From: Lunularia cruciata | Taxonomy: Eukaryota > Streptophyta > Marchantiopsida > Lunulariales > Lunulariaceae | Length of the DNA: 64,000 nt | Direction: 5' to 3' | Assembly: GCA_948567375.1 (NCBI GenBank) | Contig: OX419756.1 | Coordinates: forward strand, 315,001-379,000 | Part shown: piece by piece, positions 1 to 11,744 of the stretch | Layout of the letters: every line of letters begins with the position of its first letter | Position numbering within the stretch: the first letter of the stretch is position 1 | Position numbers and translations under genes: made by a program | The notes under the pieces: model-generated | The model's database searches: none | What the model saw: the letters and a program-made list of their open reading frames with translations, nothing else | What the model was told of the DNA's origin: nothing

Positions 1-620
1 CCATCTTGACAACTTGTCACGAATACACACCCATAATCACAACATAGCAAATTCTGTCCAAACAAATCTTGATTGTGATGATTCAGATTCTCCAAAAGAT
101 GGCACTTCACTGCAGAACAACTTTGCCTCAGAATTGTGTTCCACGTCTCCACTGAAGGCACAACTTCCTTGATCAAAATTGCTTCACATCAACTTTGTGC
201 TGCACTCACAAATGCATAATACTACCAACACTACAATTCCTCTCAGATCCGTCAAGGCATTGCTCTGATTTCACTTCACTAAGGATCAAACACACAAAAT
301 GAAGATCAAGGTTGCAGAATCCAACATCCAACAAACATACTGACTTGCACTTTCAAATTATCCTCACACTCACAAACACAAGCATAGAATTGATACTCAG
401 AATCAAGCTCATGCGATGAGCACTAAAATCAACACTTCACTTTATCTATCTTCAGAAATATGAATACTGAACAACATTTTACTACAAATGCCACTCTTAA
501 ATAGTAAAGCAAATGACAATTGCTAACAAAAATACCGTTCCATAACAACTCTTCTAACATGCAGATCCAAACTGACAATGCAACTCTTCATATTTTCCTC
601 TTCCTATCTCAAAACTATGA

Positions 621-3200
621 CTACCCCATTCTAATGTTAACCTCCTCATTGGCTTTCAATCCCAATGATCTTCTTTTCACTTCTCCTTCTTTGGGTATAT
701 CTAATTCTAACAAATCCTTCACTTTTTCTACTTCTTCTACACTAGGAACTACAATTGAGCTCTTGGGTAACTCTTCTATCTCCTTATCTCCTGACCCACT
801 CTTCTCTAATGTCTCAAATAACAAGTCCAAAGACACCTGAATTCCTACTTGTACAACATTGGACTTTCTCTCCTCTGTCATACTTCTCCTAATTCTTTCT
901 AACTTTGACTTGACTAAATCTAATTTGAGACTGACATTGTCTCCTACTTGTAACATTTTCTGATCTACTCGCTCTTTTAATTGGATATGTAAAGTGTTTA
1001 TATCCATATCTTTGGCTTTCCTCTTCTGAGTTTCATGCACAAGCAACTTTAACTCGTGTAGACATGCTTCTTCCAACCTTCCTTCAGCCTCCGTGCTCAA
1101 GATTGCTTGCAACTTTCTGGCAACTTCTCCTATTGATTCCAACTCATACCCTCGAGATTGCTCTACCTTCAACTCTTTGCAATACATCTTCAACTTGTCT
1201 TCATACTCAGCAGCGAGCATATTGAGAACTATGTAAATCAACACTTTGTACCAACTCGTGCAATTTTTCTTCTTCTCGATGCTTGACTGCCAACTCTCTC
1301 TGCCATGCTTGATCCTTCCCGGCTGCACTTTTCCTCAAGCTCTCTAACTCCTGCTCCATTATTAGATTGAGAACTCTGTAACTTAGAGAACTTTGTACCA
1401 ACTCGTGCAATCTTTCTTCTTCTTGATGCTTGACTGCCAACTCTCTCTGCCATGCTCGATCCTTCCCGGCTGCACTTTTCCTCAAGCTCTCTAACTCCTG
1501 CTCCATTATTGCTACCATTGCCTTCACATGAATACTCTTGATGTGCAGCACATCACTGACCTCCTCTTTCATCTTGGTCAGCAACATCGCCTGCGCCTTC
1601 AACTCTTTGGCGTGCTTTTGCATTTCCTTACATCTTGACTCAAAATTCTCTTGCAAATTCTCAAAAGTCTTCTTCTTCAAGACTGCATCCACCCAAAGTT
1701 CTTCAACTTCCTTGTCTCTTCGGGTTGCACGCTCTTGCAAACCCTTCACTTCAACCAACAGATACTTCACCACCTGCAACTCATTTGTCACCTTCATACG
1801 ATCTTGGGGAATTACCTTTTGGTGCTTCTTCAATAGTTCCAACAATGGAGTGACAACCTTTGATAGATACTATATTCCCCCAAAGTTCTCTTCATCTTTG
1901 GCCTCATCTTTGTACTTTGCCTCTCCCATCAGCTCCTTCTGCCTAAGTCGTGATCTTTGTATCTTCAGCAACACTGCTTACGAGCTTCCTTCTTCCTTAC
2001 CTACTGAACTCGGTCCCGCAAGGTACTCCTTTTGTCTTTCAGCCCCCTTCTCTTCCACAACCAAGGCTACTCAATGATTCATCTTTCTTGGTACACTATC
2101 AATCATCACATGACAAGCTTCATCCACTTCTTCTTCTCCAACCAATTGCTGAACCTCGTGTTCACCCTCACTCTTCCTTCCAGATTCCTCACTTTGTAAA
2201 GTGAGTTCGGCTTCTTTTGAGTCCTCTTCTCTAGACTCTGTCTCTCCTTCAGACTCGGTTTCTGATGGTGCTTCTTTCACCATCTTCTTACTCTGCAGAA
2301 CTAGTCTTCGGGTCTTCTTTTGTGCTGGAGGCAACTTTGCTTCTTTGGGTTTATTGTGCTTCTTCTTCTTTGGGCTTGTGACTTCTTCCATCTTCTGTTG
2401 TCCCATCCTCAAGAAGTGATCATCATTGGCTCGCAAGTGTGCCATGTATTGTTGCTCTTCTTCATTTGCTTCCCGTCTCAAATCAAGATGGAAATGCAAC
2501 ATCATGCGACACCTCTCCTCTGCTGTCAGCAAGTTCAACCCAAAGTAGAAGTGTGCTGCAAACGGTGTGAAATAATGTGGATGCAAACTTGTCCTCTAAT
2601 AGACCACCATCTGCCTTGTTTGTTGGTGAAAACACTTTGCCCAGTTCACCTTCACTCTTGCAAACATCTAGTGGAAAAAGACCGCTTGCTGTATGTTCAC
2701 ACAAGTCATTCGTTCTGGTTTGAACATGGCCATTATCATCCCCATGATACATTGTTTAATCAAGTCCCAATAGGACTCCACCTTGTAACCATTCATTGTG
2801 CACGGAGCAAATAACAAATTTTGTATGTCTGTAATCTCTTTTGCAGTATCACACTTCCAATATAAGGTGATCCATATTGGTTCTCATGCTTCCTTCTCCA
2901 ACACTAACCTCCAATCAAGCTCAGTCCATCGAGCTAGATTTCCTCTCTTCCCCTCAACTTTGGGGCCTTCCTCGCAATTATTGGCAGCTATCTCTACCAT
3001 GACTCTTGGGAAATTGAAATTCTAGTTCCATGCTAAGAAGGTAATACAAAGTCTATTCAAGACTTCAATCCTTGCTATGATATCCAACCTACAAATTGCA
3101 AAACCTTGCACTGCCAGAGCGTTTGTGACTTTCTTTGCCATGATTTTCTCTCTTGTTCTTCAGCACTAGAAGACTATTCCTTCTCCTGGACGAGACACTC
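621..3200 (-). pseudogene. LTR-encoded coiled-coil protein, copy A (decayed)
   Basis: Minus-strand remnant of the long BigLTR LTR reading frame. The best pieces are 2071-2586, which contains the conserved FAAHFYFGLNLL block (usual form FAAHFYLGLNLL) followed by a Lys/Glu-rich middle; 1207-1845, coiled coil; and 621-1328, the C-terminal end finishing at a TAG at 621-623. Several stops and frame changes separate the pieces, and the N-terminal start cannot be placed. The coiled-coil part carries an in-frame tandem duplication near 1220-1510 that the other copies lack. The function is unknown. The value of this copy is that the same protein is still recognisable in an old, divergent LTR. Confidence 0.65.
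1220..1510 (-). repeat. Tandem duplication of about 147 bp within the LTR coiled-coil frame
   Basis: Two adjacent units, roughly 1220-1365 and 1366-1510, share the plus-strand strings TTTGTACCAACTCGTGCAAT and CTTCCCGGCTGCACTTTTCC. The period is 147 bp (TTTGTACC at 1245 and 1392), or 49 codons, so the reading frame is kept. The encoded repeat carries MEQELESLRKSAAGKD. It is absent from the other LTR copies. Confidence 0.8.
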
Positions 3201-3699
3201 TAACCCCTTTTGGATTTTGGAAAATTTCACTCTCAATTGGCTTCTTGACATGCATTACTGCAGGATGACTACTCAAAGGGATAGGAAATCTACTTGTCAT
3301 ATTCAACTTGCTCCTGTGCAATCGCAATTTTATATTACCCCAAATTGTAGTCATTCTTTAGTCAATTTCAAAATCGACTTCCCCTTCTTATGCATGTTGC
3401 TATCCTGTCATTGTCAAGACAAGCTTCTTCTGCCTCGGCCGTTTTTGAAGTGTACTTTCTTGCCACGTACAAAGGTTGTTAGATTGGCCTTTGCTTCTTG
3501 ATTTGAAGATGATGCTCTTTGGACTTGTTTCTTTGTACTCCTCTCTTGAGTACCTCCCTCATCGGATCCAAAGTCGACTTCTTTGGATTTCCTCCAAAGA
3601 CACTCCCGTCCATTCCTTCTTTTGCAATTCAGCTTTCTTGCTTACTTCTTCTCCAAATGCTAATTAAATAGAAAAAAAAATAAAAATATAGGCACCACA

Positions 3700-4813
3700 C
3701 ATGCTCTATCTCATCGATTTTTGGCTCTACCAACTTTTGTAACTATGAGTCCTAGACAGGTCCAAGTCTTCCTTCTCAAAAGCATGAGAGCCTGGGAAAC
3801 TCATAGGTGTGAGAAAAGTGGCTCTAGGCTGTCCAACTAGGTTCACCACTGCCATAGGTGACCTATCAGCCACTACCATTGTCTGAGACTGATGCTCCAA
3901 GGATGTGGTGTAGTAAAAGAAGTCAAAGAATCTCATCATATGCATTGTTTTAAAACCTTTATAGGTAAGAAGTCTGTCCACCAAAGATAAAGATGATGAG
4001 CTCTAGCTGCATCCAACAATACAATAGGTCCCATCCAAGAATGGACCTGCTGTGTACTTGCCACCACCCGGGTACAAGAATCACCCATCAAAGGAACATT
4101 CTCCAAAAGATAAGCTAGAGAAACAAATTGATGGACTTGGAGATGTTGTAGTATCCAGAACATCTCCCAAAACACCCCAAAACAAGGATCTTGAAGACCC
4201 AAACCTCAGCCAACACATGTATGTTTCTTACATGGCCATCCAAAAATCATCAAGTGAATAGGCCCATGTCTCTCCAGATCATGTGCCTCCAATAAGGAAA
4301 TGTCTAATGGTAGGGCCTTCTGTTAACCTTTGACTATTGACATTGGTAATAACTCAGGATACTGGTAGGCCAAGTATACCACATGATTTAGAGAGACTTG
4401 CCTAGAAATCTCATCTTTCTCCACATACAAGTACCTCTGTACTCATATGCTTGCTTGTAATACCGTAGCTAGTCCGGTGCTAATCCCACATAACAACTCC
4501 AATAGACATATCTCCTCTATTGGAAACTGCCAAGCAATGAGTGTGGTATCCAAAGGTGTCAAGAGAATTGACTCTAGAGGCTCATCCTCACACTCATCTC
4601 TTGGTGGTACAAAGGCTTCACTCCAAGCCTATTGCACCAACTCATCTGCATGCTACTGCAATGCCTCTTCTGAACTCAACTGATGCTTCAATAGTCTGGG
4701 AATATAGTGAGCCAAGACCCTAAACTAGAGACCCTGAACCCTAAACCCTAAACCCTTAACCCTATACTTCAACTCAGAGCCAATCTCCTCCTGCACTAGG
4801 AACTAAGATACAT
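3700..4813 (-). mobile_element. Decayed leader/internal region of a 1.8-kb-LTR retrotransposon
   Basis: This stretch lies directly downstream, on the minus strand, of the LTR and PBS at 4814-6663, so by position it is the leader and start of gag. Minus-strand reading frames at 3727-3984 and 3936-4202 are short and I cannot match them to a known gag domain. A CCCTAAA-like tract sits at about 4732-4766. The stretch ends where BigLTR copy A begins at 3699. The plus-strand relative at 24918-26081 shows only weak resemblance. The gag call is by position, not by motif. Confidence 0.4.
4716..4766 (-). repeat. Short plant-telomere-like tract, degenerate (TTTAGGG)n on the minus strand
   Basis: The plus strand reads CCCTGAA-CCCTAAA-CCCTAAA-CCCTTAA-CCCTA at about 4732-4766, preceded by an isolated CCCTAAA near 4718-4724. 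Two perfect and several imperfect heptamers are present. It is far too short to be a telomere. Confidence 0.75.
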
Positions 4814-4823
4814 GTTGATACCA
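4814..4823 (-). other. Primer binding site, initiator-tRNA-Met type (minus element)
   Basis: The minus strand reads TGGTATCAAC two bases after the LTR end at 4826. Many plant chromoviruses and Copia elements use a TGGTATCAGAGC-type site complementary to the 3' end of initiator tRNA-Met; seven of the first eight bases plus the CCA complement fit. The plus relative has CGGTATCAAC at 24908-24917. Confidence 0.6.
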
Positions 4824-4825
4824 AG

Positions 4826-6663
4826 TGCCACTCCAAGTAAACCCACAATGTATTGTAGGGCTAACTCCTCTGGAATCCCCAAAGAACTTCATAGTGACAA
4901 AGTAACCGCAATTACAACCGCAAGTACTCCAACAAGTGCCAATACCACCAAGTGACAACAACAATTGAGCACTACCAAGTGCCAATACCCATGGAACACT
5001 ACCCACTAACGTAACTCTGATTGAGATAACTACACTAGGGGAAAGGGCAACCAATAACATGCCATCACAACACGCACTCTCATGGTCTGCAAGTCATCAC
5101 TTCTTGCCTCATTGGAGAGAAAAAAAGGTAGTCTAACTGGTCATCACTCTAGCCTCATAACCAAGAGCACACTAAAGCACAAACACCCAAAAGTCAGGGC
5201 ACCTCACACAAATGTGATGCACAAACAAGAGGCAAAGAATAGAGGGGGTTCAATCACAAGAAATCTAAACAAAACCTCTCCATCTCATAAAGCAACACAA
5301 GACTAACTCTACCACTATTTGGCATTTGATATAAGAGGAGTTTGTATCTCCGTCCTAAGCTACCAAGATCACCAAGAATGGGATCAAACTGCCTCTCTTA
5401 GTCAAAGCTACAAGTGTATAGATAATAATGACACAGTCACTAGGACAACAAGTGAGGGTGGACTAGTTGGCTAAGGCGCCAGTCTAGGAACAAGAGATCT
5501 AGGGGTCAAATCCTATTGCGCACAATCTAGCAAGATGGGCTGATTTTGCCAAATAATGACCAAGATCTACTCTAAACTTGCTAGCCTCACGCTAGCAAGT
5601 TGGCTTGTAGGCCCTTCTAGGCATTTGTAGCCTCTCATAGCCCACAATCCTATGCTTCAAAACCTCTAAATGTCAAAATTCAGCCAAATAAGGCCTTTCT
5701 TCTTGCTACTTTGAACCTCCTCCAAATCTGCCAAAAACTCTACCAACTCTAGGCAAAATCTGCAACTTTGAAACCCCTCCAAATCTGGCCAAAATCTGAT
5801 GTAAACTCCAGAAAAAATCAGATGTAAACCTTAAATTTGGCTCATTGCCCAATCCTCCGCTAACTCTCTACTTGAGCTAGATTGAATTACCGGGTTTTTC
5901 AAAACCACAAATTCACAAAAATAGCTTCCTAACTCCACCTTCAATTTTACTTTTTGAGCACAACTTGCAACAAATTGGTCTTGCCTTCACCTCTTGAGCT
6001 CAAAATCACAACCATTGCTCAAAAATTGCTTCTTCTTTGCTCAAAAATTGGCCAACACTTTTGCACACCGTCTGCCTTACTGTCAAATCTGCATCAAGCA
6101 ATGAGCTTCTGCACACTAGGGAAAAAACTAAACTGCAATTGGGCTACCAACAATCCACCAAGCTTGGAGATACCACCAACACTCAAAGTTCAAGTACCTG
6201 ATTTCCCATGACTTCACTTCTTTGATGTAATCAGATTGTTTCTAACTCTCAAATCAACTCAACTCAGATCAGCACTTGATCTATCACTCTTTAAACTGCC
6301 AACAATTGGGTATTGATTACAGTCAAGCCACACCCACTCTAGCTAAGAGAATCCAAGTGACCCTCACCGGCCTCTGTCCACCATAGCCAGGAACTCAAAG
6401 GCTCAACATCAGAGAAGTGAGCTCTATGGAGCTGTGCTTCAAAAGTATACCTTTGGACTTGAGCAAGGTTTGAAACCCTAACGGTCCCATTGATGATACA
6501 TTTGATGGTGCAAATGGCGCAAAGTGATGGTGGACCCTACCATGAAGTCAGGTCCTTGAACAAAAAATCTGACCATTGAAAAGTAGTCTCTGGGAAGTTG
6601 CTGAAATACCTCTAACTACTAGTGTCCAAGCAATCTGGATGCAACACTACAAATAGCGTGACA
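4826..6663 (-). mobile_element. LTR (about 1.84 kb) of a second retrotransposon family, minus orientation
   Basis: On the minus strand it starts TGTCACGCTATTTGTAG at 6663 and ends in TGGCA at 4826, just before the PBS. The plus-strand interval 23297-24905 is its reverse-complement relative: matching blocks include the TTTGTAG...AGATTGCT start, the stretch around 24360-24490 against 5440-5620, and the GGGTTTACTTGGAGTGGCA end. No long open frame is present. It abuts gypsy gag-like sequence at 6664, so this element probably inserted into that one; the partner duplication is not in view. Confidence 0.7.
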
Positions 6664-7560
6664 ACCCTTAGGAATGATCAAACAATGCAAGAAGGAGAAC
6701 AGTCTCAAAGCCCAGTACCTATGATCAAATTACTTGGAGATGCACCCGTGCCTATGACATCCAACCCGGCCAATGATGAAGCCACATTGTTATTACGGAT
6801 GAACAAGAGCTGCAAAATCAAGACTTACAAGGGGCAACGTGCTATGGGAGTAGTGGAGAATTAGATCTCAAGAATGAATTGATACTTCCGATCGTTCTCA
6901 ATGGAGATCACTGAGCATGCCGTAGGTGTGTTTGGATGTGACTAATTGACCAATAAAGCCCTCACATGGTACGATGCTTGGGAATGATCAATGTTAGTAG
7001 AAAGAAGGGAGGTCATATGGACAGTAATACAAGAAGGACTTTTAAAGAATTTCTCATCCGTGGATTCCATGCAGGTTGCTCAAATCTGACTATGGAGATT
7101 GAAACAAAAGAATAGCATACAAGAGTACATGGAAACTTTTTTGGATCTACAAGTTGCAATAACCAACATGAGTCCAACATAGGCTCTAAACAAGTTCAAA
7201 TGAGGGTTGAAGGATTGGATTTGCCAAGAAGTCATGATACAAAATCTTTGGGAGAAAGTGCACTTGGAGAAGGTGAAGGAGTAGTTCCATCTCAATATTA
7301 TTGGGCAGAAATGCCACACATGGTTAGACCAACACCTATAGAATTGGGTAACCTTTGGTTTTGAGATAGAGGAGCACAACTGCTTCAAGGAGAGTGGAAG
7401 AACAAAGAGATGGAGTCCCATGAGGAGAAGGAACTTGAGGAGAACAACATCATTGCTACAATTGTGGCCGTATTGGTCACATCTCTATCAACTATCATGC
7501 TTGTCTTCCTAGAGGCCCTTGGGCTCTATACACTCAATCTTTGAACAACATGGAGTGATG
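6664..7560 (+). pseudogene. gag-like remnant (nucleocapsid knuckle damaged)
   Basis: Translating across frames gives a typical retroelement gag pattern near 7095-7330: a KQKNSIQEYMETFLDLQ helix, then a GLKDWI block with a stop just before it (TGA at 7201), and near 7450-7500 a CYNCGRIGHISIN zinc-knuckle remnant whose final cysteine is replaced. Stops and frameshifts are frequent (for example TAG at 6862-6864). The start codon and 5' end are missing because the sequence is cut at 6664. It packaged element RNA when intact; this copy cannot make a full protein. Confidence 0.6.
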
Positions 7561-7675
7561 TACGGAAGAAGAGGATGAAAAAATCCCCTCAAAAAACAAA
7601 GATCACCAATAAAGGTACCTCATGGCCTTATTGGCTCAATAGGGAAGTGGACAAGTGAGGGGAGAAAGAAGATGA

Positions 7676-8116
7676 GTGCACAAAGATCTAGAAAGGCAAA
7701 TCACAATTCATTGTGGTGAATGGTGTCCTAGAAGGAATCAAGTGAGAGTATTGATAGATCTTGGAGCAGCAAAGAATTTCTTATCTTTCTATGTTGCAAT
7801 AAAATTGGGGATGGATCTAGAGAAAGATGAGAGCAAAGAAGTAGCGTTACCTAATGGGCAAACAAAGAAGATTGAGTTGTTATCTAGAAGGGTAATACTC
7901 TTTGTAGGAAAAAACCAAGAAGCAATTGAGTGGCGAGTGATACAATTAGCTTGTTATGATGTAATCTTATGCATGTCTTGGATGGAGCAATACAACCCTA
8001 TAGTAAATTGGAGGAAGAAAGGAGTGAGCACCCGCCAATGGCGATCATTAGGTTTAGAGAAAAAGCATATAGGCAGAAATTGCCTCTCTAGTCATAGGAA
8101 CAACAACTATCTATAA
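7676..8116 (+). pseudogene. Retroviral-type aspartic protease domain
   Basis: The open stretch contains VRVLIDLGAAKNFLS, where D-L-G-A is in the place of the catalytic D-S/T-G of retroelement proteases (usual form in plant gypsy elements: LIDSGATHNF). The downstream LPNGQTKKI and the CYDVILCMSW block are the usual second half of this domain (consensus DVILGMDWL). The family cleaves Gag-Pol. It is separated from RT by a stop at 8114-8116 and a gap of about 80 bp, so this Gag-Pol is broken. Confidence 0.75.
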
Positions 8117-8198
8117 GACATATTATTGTTTCATGAGTTTAATAAGAGAAGTCTAGAGTGCAAAATTTGATAGACAAATTCCTAAGAAATTAAAGGAT

Positions 8199-8807
8199 GT
8201 GGTAAATGAGTTTCAAGATGTCTTCTTAGATGATCTACCCTTAGGATTACCACCAAAAAGGAGAGTAGATCATAAAATTGAGATACTTCCAGAGAAGACA
8301 CCTCCTTGTAAGGCCCCATATTGTCTATCGCCTCAGGAGTTGCAGGAGTGTAAGGCACAAATTGAGGATATGATGCAAAAGAGGTTTATCCAACCCAACG
8401 TATCACCATACGGGGCTCTTGCCTTGTTTGTGAAGAAGAAAGATGGTACAATGCATATGTGCATTGACTATTGGGGTCTCAATCAAGCAACAATAAAGAA
8501 CAAATGCCTTTTACCCTGCATTGATAACCTATTTGATCAACTCAATGGAGCAAGACACTTCACCAAACTAGACTTGCGGAGTGATTACAATCAAATCCAA
8601 ATTTTAGAGGAAGATGTATACAAAACTGCCTTTCAAACCAAGTATGACCACTTTGAGTACCTTCTAATGCCATTTGCCATCACCAATGCACTTGCCATTG
8701 TCATGAGTCTGATGAATGACATATTTCGGCTATCTTTAGATAAGTCTATTATCATCTTCCTAGATGACATCTTAGTATATAGTAGGACAATGATGGAACA
8801 CAAATAG
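8199..8807 (+). pseudogene. Reverse transcriptase domain, Ty3/gypsy type
   Basis: An uninterrupted 202-residue stretch covers most of the RT fingers and palm: the [17 protein letters not shown] lead-in typical of gypsy elements, [22 protein letters not shown] (usual [19 protein letters not shown]), [13 protein letters not shown] (usual TKIDLRSGYHQI) and the catalytic [11 protein letters not shown] with the D-D pair (F-L-D-D). LRSDYNQ has D for the usual G. The frame ends in TAG at 8805-8807 in place of a codon in the EHxxHL block. The enzyme copies element RNA into cDNA. Lineage is inferred from the motif style and not from a tree. Confidence 0.85.
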
Positions 8808-9345
8808 CATCTACAAGAAGTCTTCTAAATTCTAAGACAGAATCACTTGTATGCCAAAATCTCAAAGTGAAAATTTGGCAAGTCTGAAGTAGACTACTTA
8901 GGACATAGAGTAAGTGTAGAGGGTATCCAAGTATTAACAGATAAAATAGAGGTCATTAAAAAATGGAGTGCTCCAAAAGATCAGACTCAACTCAAGAGCT
9001 TCTTGGGGTTGACAAGGTTCTATTGTTGTTTGTCAAGGACTTCTCCAAGGTGGCATAGCCTTTAACAACACTACTTAGCAAAGGGAAGAAATGGACGTGG
9101 GGAACCGCACAAGAGTTGAATTTTCAAGAATTGAAAGACGCCTTGCTACATGCACCAATCTTGAAATGGTATGAACCAAAATGTCAAATCAAATTGGCTA
9201 CCAATGCATCAGGCATAACAATAGGGGCAGTCCTACAACATGAATGGCATGATGGGTGGCATCTAATTGCATACTTCTCTCAAAAGCTATTATTGATGTC
9301 ACGAGGATTGCATGGTCTTGAGAATGTGTTGAGCACCTAATTGTT
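8808..9345 (+). pseudogene. RT thumb and N-terminal RNase H remnant
   Basis: Continues the same pol. Near 8890-8960 the VDYLGHRVSVEGIQ block, then LKSFLGLTRFYC near 8995, are the gypsy RT connection. At 9116-9340 NFQELKDALLHAPIL and IKLATNASGITIGAVLQ give the RNase H start; the catalytic DASG appears as NASG, so the first acidic residue is lost. Several stops separate the blocks. Similarity ends around 9340. Confidence 0.7.
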
Positions 9346-10130
9346 TGCTAAAGCAGATCTCACAATTTGAGATGGTACAAGTGGCTTGCGTCTATTGGAT
9401 GGGAATATGAACTATCAGCAACTATCAAACTTGTACAAAGAATTTATTGTTGACTTTTCTCTCTTTCTTCTTGACTATGGCAAATGATGTTATGTGCTCC
9501 AACTTCATTATCAAAGCTATCATTTATAATGCGATCTGCATGTTGAAGGCTTCCAATTCTTCCTTCTTACAATTATGTCTCCACTCTAACCAAATTTTTG
9601 TCATAGGACACAACATTCTGTACTATAAACATACCAGACTTACAGAGGTTGTGTTCTACAAGATCCTTAATTAAAGTTGTGATCAACCCTTTAGCATTTC
9701 ATCTCAATGAAATATCATGCACATGCAATCTGTCCATAGATTACTCCATAGATTTTTTGAGGAAGGCTTGTGTACACTTCATTGCAAAACAAAGGAGAGC
9801 AATATTGAACGGCCAAGAAAGGAAGAAAGAAGGTTTTGGTTATCAATAAGGGCATGCCTTTAGTTTCTCTTAGACATTGGTTCTACCAGATCAAGATTCA
9901 ATTGTGCCATCTCTGCACTTCTCAACCATTTAGTTTTAAGCTCAAAGCCTTCTAATGTTTGGTAGCAATGTAAGTAGACCAACCTGTGCATGAAAAGAAA
10001 TTCTAGTTTTCTGTGCGAGTGGTGCAATTATCATCAAAATTTGCTTAGACTAATATTGACCTTTGAGCTTCTCTCTGTATATGTACTTGAACTGAAATCT
10101 ATTCCTGAATTGGTTTATACCTTTGACTCT
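9346..10130 (+). other. Unrecognised AT-rich stretch
   Basis: No conserved coding motif, LTR terminus or tandem array was seen on either strand. The longest plus frames (9447-9674, 9649-9849) look like chance. It joins the broken RNase H on the left and the pyrimidine-rich stretch on the right, and may belong to one inserted element with 18899-20150. Confidence 0.5.
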
Positions 10131-11326
10131 ATATGAATCCCTCCTTTGATCCTTTCCTTTCTATGTTCCCCTATCACACCCTTTTTTATTTCTTATCACT
10201 CCCCACAATTCCTTCAATATTTCTCCATGTTTCCAAACCGTTTCAGATTTCTTTGTCCTGTCAAACCTTTCAAGAGTTGTCTATCTTGTCTAACCTTTTT
10301 GAGACTTTCTTTAGATTCCTGTCAAAACCCTTCAATATTTCCCTATCCTACAACCCTTTGATAATTCACTATCCTAAGACAAAACCTCTTTCTCTGTCCT
10401 GCCCAAACCTTACTTCAATACTTCACTATATATGACAAGACCTCCTTCAAGATTTCTCTATAAATGGAGAAAACTCCTTTGCAATTTCTCTCTATAAATG
10501 CAAAAACCGCTTTTGAGATCTCACTCTTGCAAAACCTCAAAACCCTTTGAGGTCTCATTCTCTCTATTTTGCAAAAACCATTTTTGAGAGTTATCTCTAT
10601 CCTACCAAACCTCTTTAAACACTATCATGGCAAAACCTTCTTGAGAATTCACTCTTGGCAAAACCCTCTTCTCTCCAAAATTCCTTCCTCTCTTCTTCTA
10701 TCTAGGCCCTCTTCTCTCTCAAAATTCTTCTGTCCAGTCTTTCCTTCTTCAAGATTCCTCCGTCTCACTCCAATTCTTGACTTCCCTTGATCTTTTCTTT
10801 TCCTCTAAAAAATCACCTTTCTCCCTTCCTTTGATGTTCAAAAATCCTCTCTGATTTTTCTGTTCCTTTCTTCTCTCTTATCCTTGATGCCCTTCCCTCT
10901 TTGCCTTTTGATGGTTCAAAACCGTTCTCTGATTTTTTAATTTTTTTTGTATTCAATCACTCTCCTTTCACACTTCTCTTGATCCTTCCCTGTCATTGCC
11001 ACATATTCTTCAATGTTTCTTTTTCCTTCCTTCACTATCACCTCCTTTGATCTTTCCTACTTACTCCTTTGCTCCTTTGCTGCCTTTGCCAAAGATTCTT
11101 CATTGTTTCCTTTCCTTCCTTGTCACCAAAGCTCTCTTTGATCCTTCTCTGTCAACAAACTCCTTTCAATCCTCAAAAACCTCTTCCTTTGATTGCTCTT
11201 GTCACTACACTCTTTTGTTTCATGAACTTTCTACCTTTGTTCTTGACTCCTCAATACCTTTGCTTTCCTTCCTAATTCCTTAACTCTTTACTTTCAATTC
11301 TTGATTCCTCAAATCCTCAACCTTTG
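10131..11326 (+). repeat. Pyrimidine-rich, loosely repeated region, left part
   Basis: The plus strand is dominated by C and T, with recurring strings such as CTTTGAT, ATTCCTCAAA and AAAACC. Two TCTCTATAAATG strings, about 34 bp apart (near 10454 and 10488), look like TATA boxes. The same style continues at 18899-19640, so the region was one block before the solo LTR at 11332-18893 inserted. It may be the LTR of another element, but I see no clear termini. Confidence 0.5.
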
Positions 11327-11331
11327 CTTGT
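11327..11331. repeat. Target-site duplication CTTGT, left copy
   Basis: CTTGT lies directly before TGTGACAACC at 11332 and again directly after the opposite LTR end at 18894-18898. Five bp is the usual length for plant Ty3/gypsy insertions. Confidence 0.9.
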
Positions 11332-11744
11332 TGTGACAACCTAGCAAATATCACTTTTTGTGGTGCCCACATTTTTTGTTTTTTCAGAATAAAGGAGAAG
11401 AAGTGTATAGAGAAGTCGGATTGTGCCTGTATGGCTAAAGAAGGTGAAGAAAAGAGTCTTCGGGATGAAACCCAAAGTAAAGTGACTTTGGGTTAGAAGG
11501 CAAAGTACTCGGAAATGCCTTGTCAGCATACAACCCAAAGTAAATTGTCTTCGGATTGGGGGGGAGCTCAACCCGAGGCGAAGATAGTCTTACAACCTTT
11601 TGTCAGGGCAAGACATTCAAGAAATGGCCGTTTGAAAACCTACGGCTCATACGCACGAAGGTTGATTGACAATGATAGGTGCATGCTGGAGGTGTGATTT
11701 CTTGGTAGGAACTCGAAGTGACGGAAGACGAAGAAGCACAACTC

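Larger units (their letters stand above)
1..3699 (-). mobile_element. BigLTR LTR copy A, old and diverged, left end outside the window
   Basis: Read on the minus strand this matches the other BigLTR LTRs along its length but with much more divergence. The 5' LTR terminus is recognisable at 3691-3699 (GGCACCACA on the plus strand, i.e. TGTGGTGCC on the minus). The window opens roughly 190 bp inside the 3' LTR end, so the terminal TGTCACA is not seen. It adjoins the internal region of a 1.8-kb-LTR element at 3700, so it probably inserted there; without the left end no target duplication can be checked. It carries a decayed copy of the LTR reading frame. It is the oldest-looking BigLTR copy here. 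Confidence 0.8.
6664..9345 (+). mobile_element. Decayed Ty3/gypsy (chromovirus-like) element: gag, protease, RT, RNase H
   Basis: In order on the plus strand: gag-like sequence (6664-7560), aspartic protease (7676-8116), reverse transcriptase (8199-8807) and the first part of RNase H (about 8810-9340). The order and the RT sequence are those of a Ty3/gypsy element. The left end is cut by the 1.8-kb LTR at 6663. Similarity stops near 9340-9350 within RNase H. RNase H-integrase sequence of similar type resumes near 20150, but because a FSQ-like motif occurs on both sides the two parts may be separate copies and not one interrupted element. Confidence 0.8.

Noticed and set aside
4716..4766. True telomere or chromosome end
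   Set aside because: Only a handful of heptamers, embedded in retroelement sequence on both sides.
9346..10130. Possible host gene or intron fragment
   Set aside because: Short frames without motifs, no splice-site-bounded series of exons that translate sensibly, and transposon remnants on both sides.
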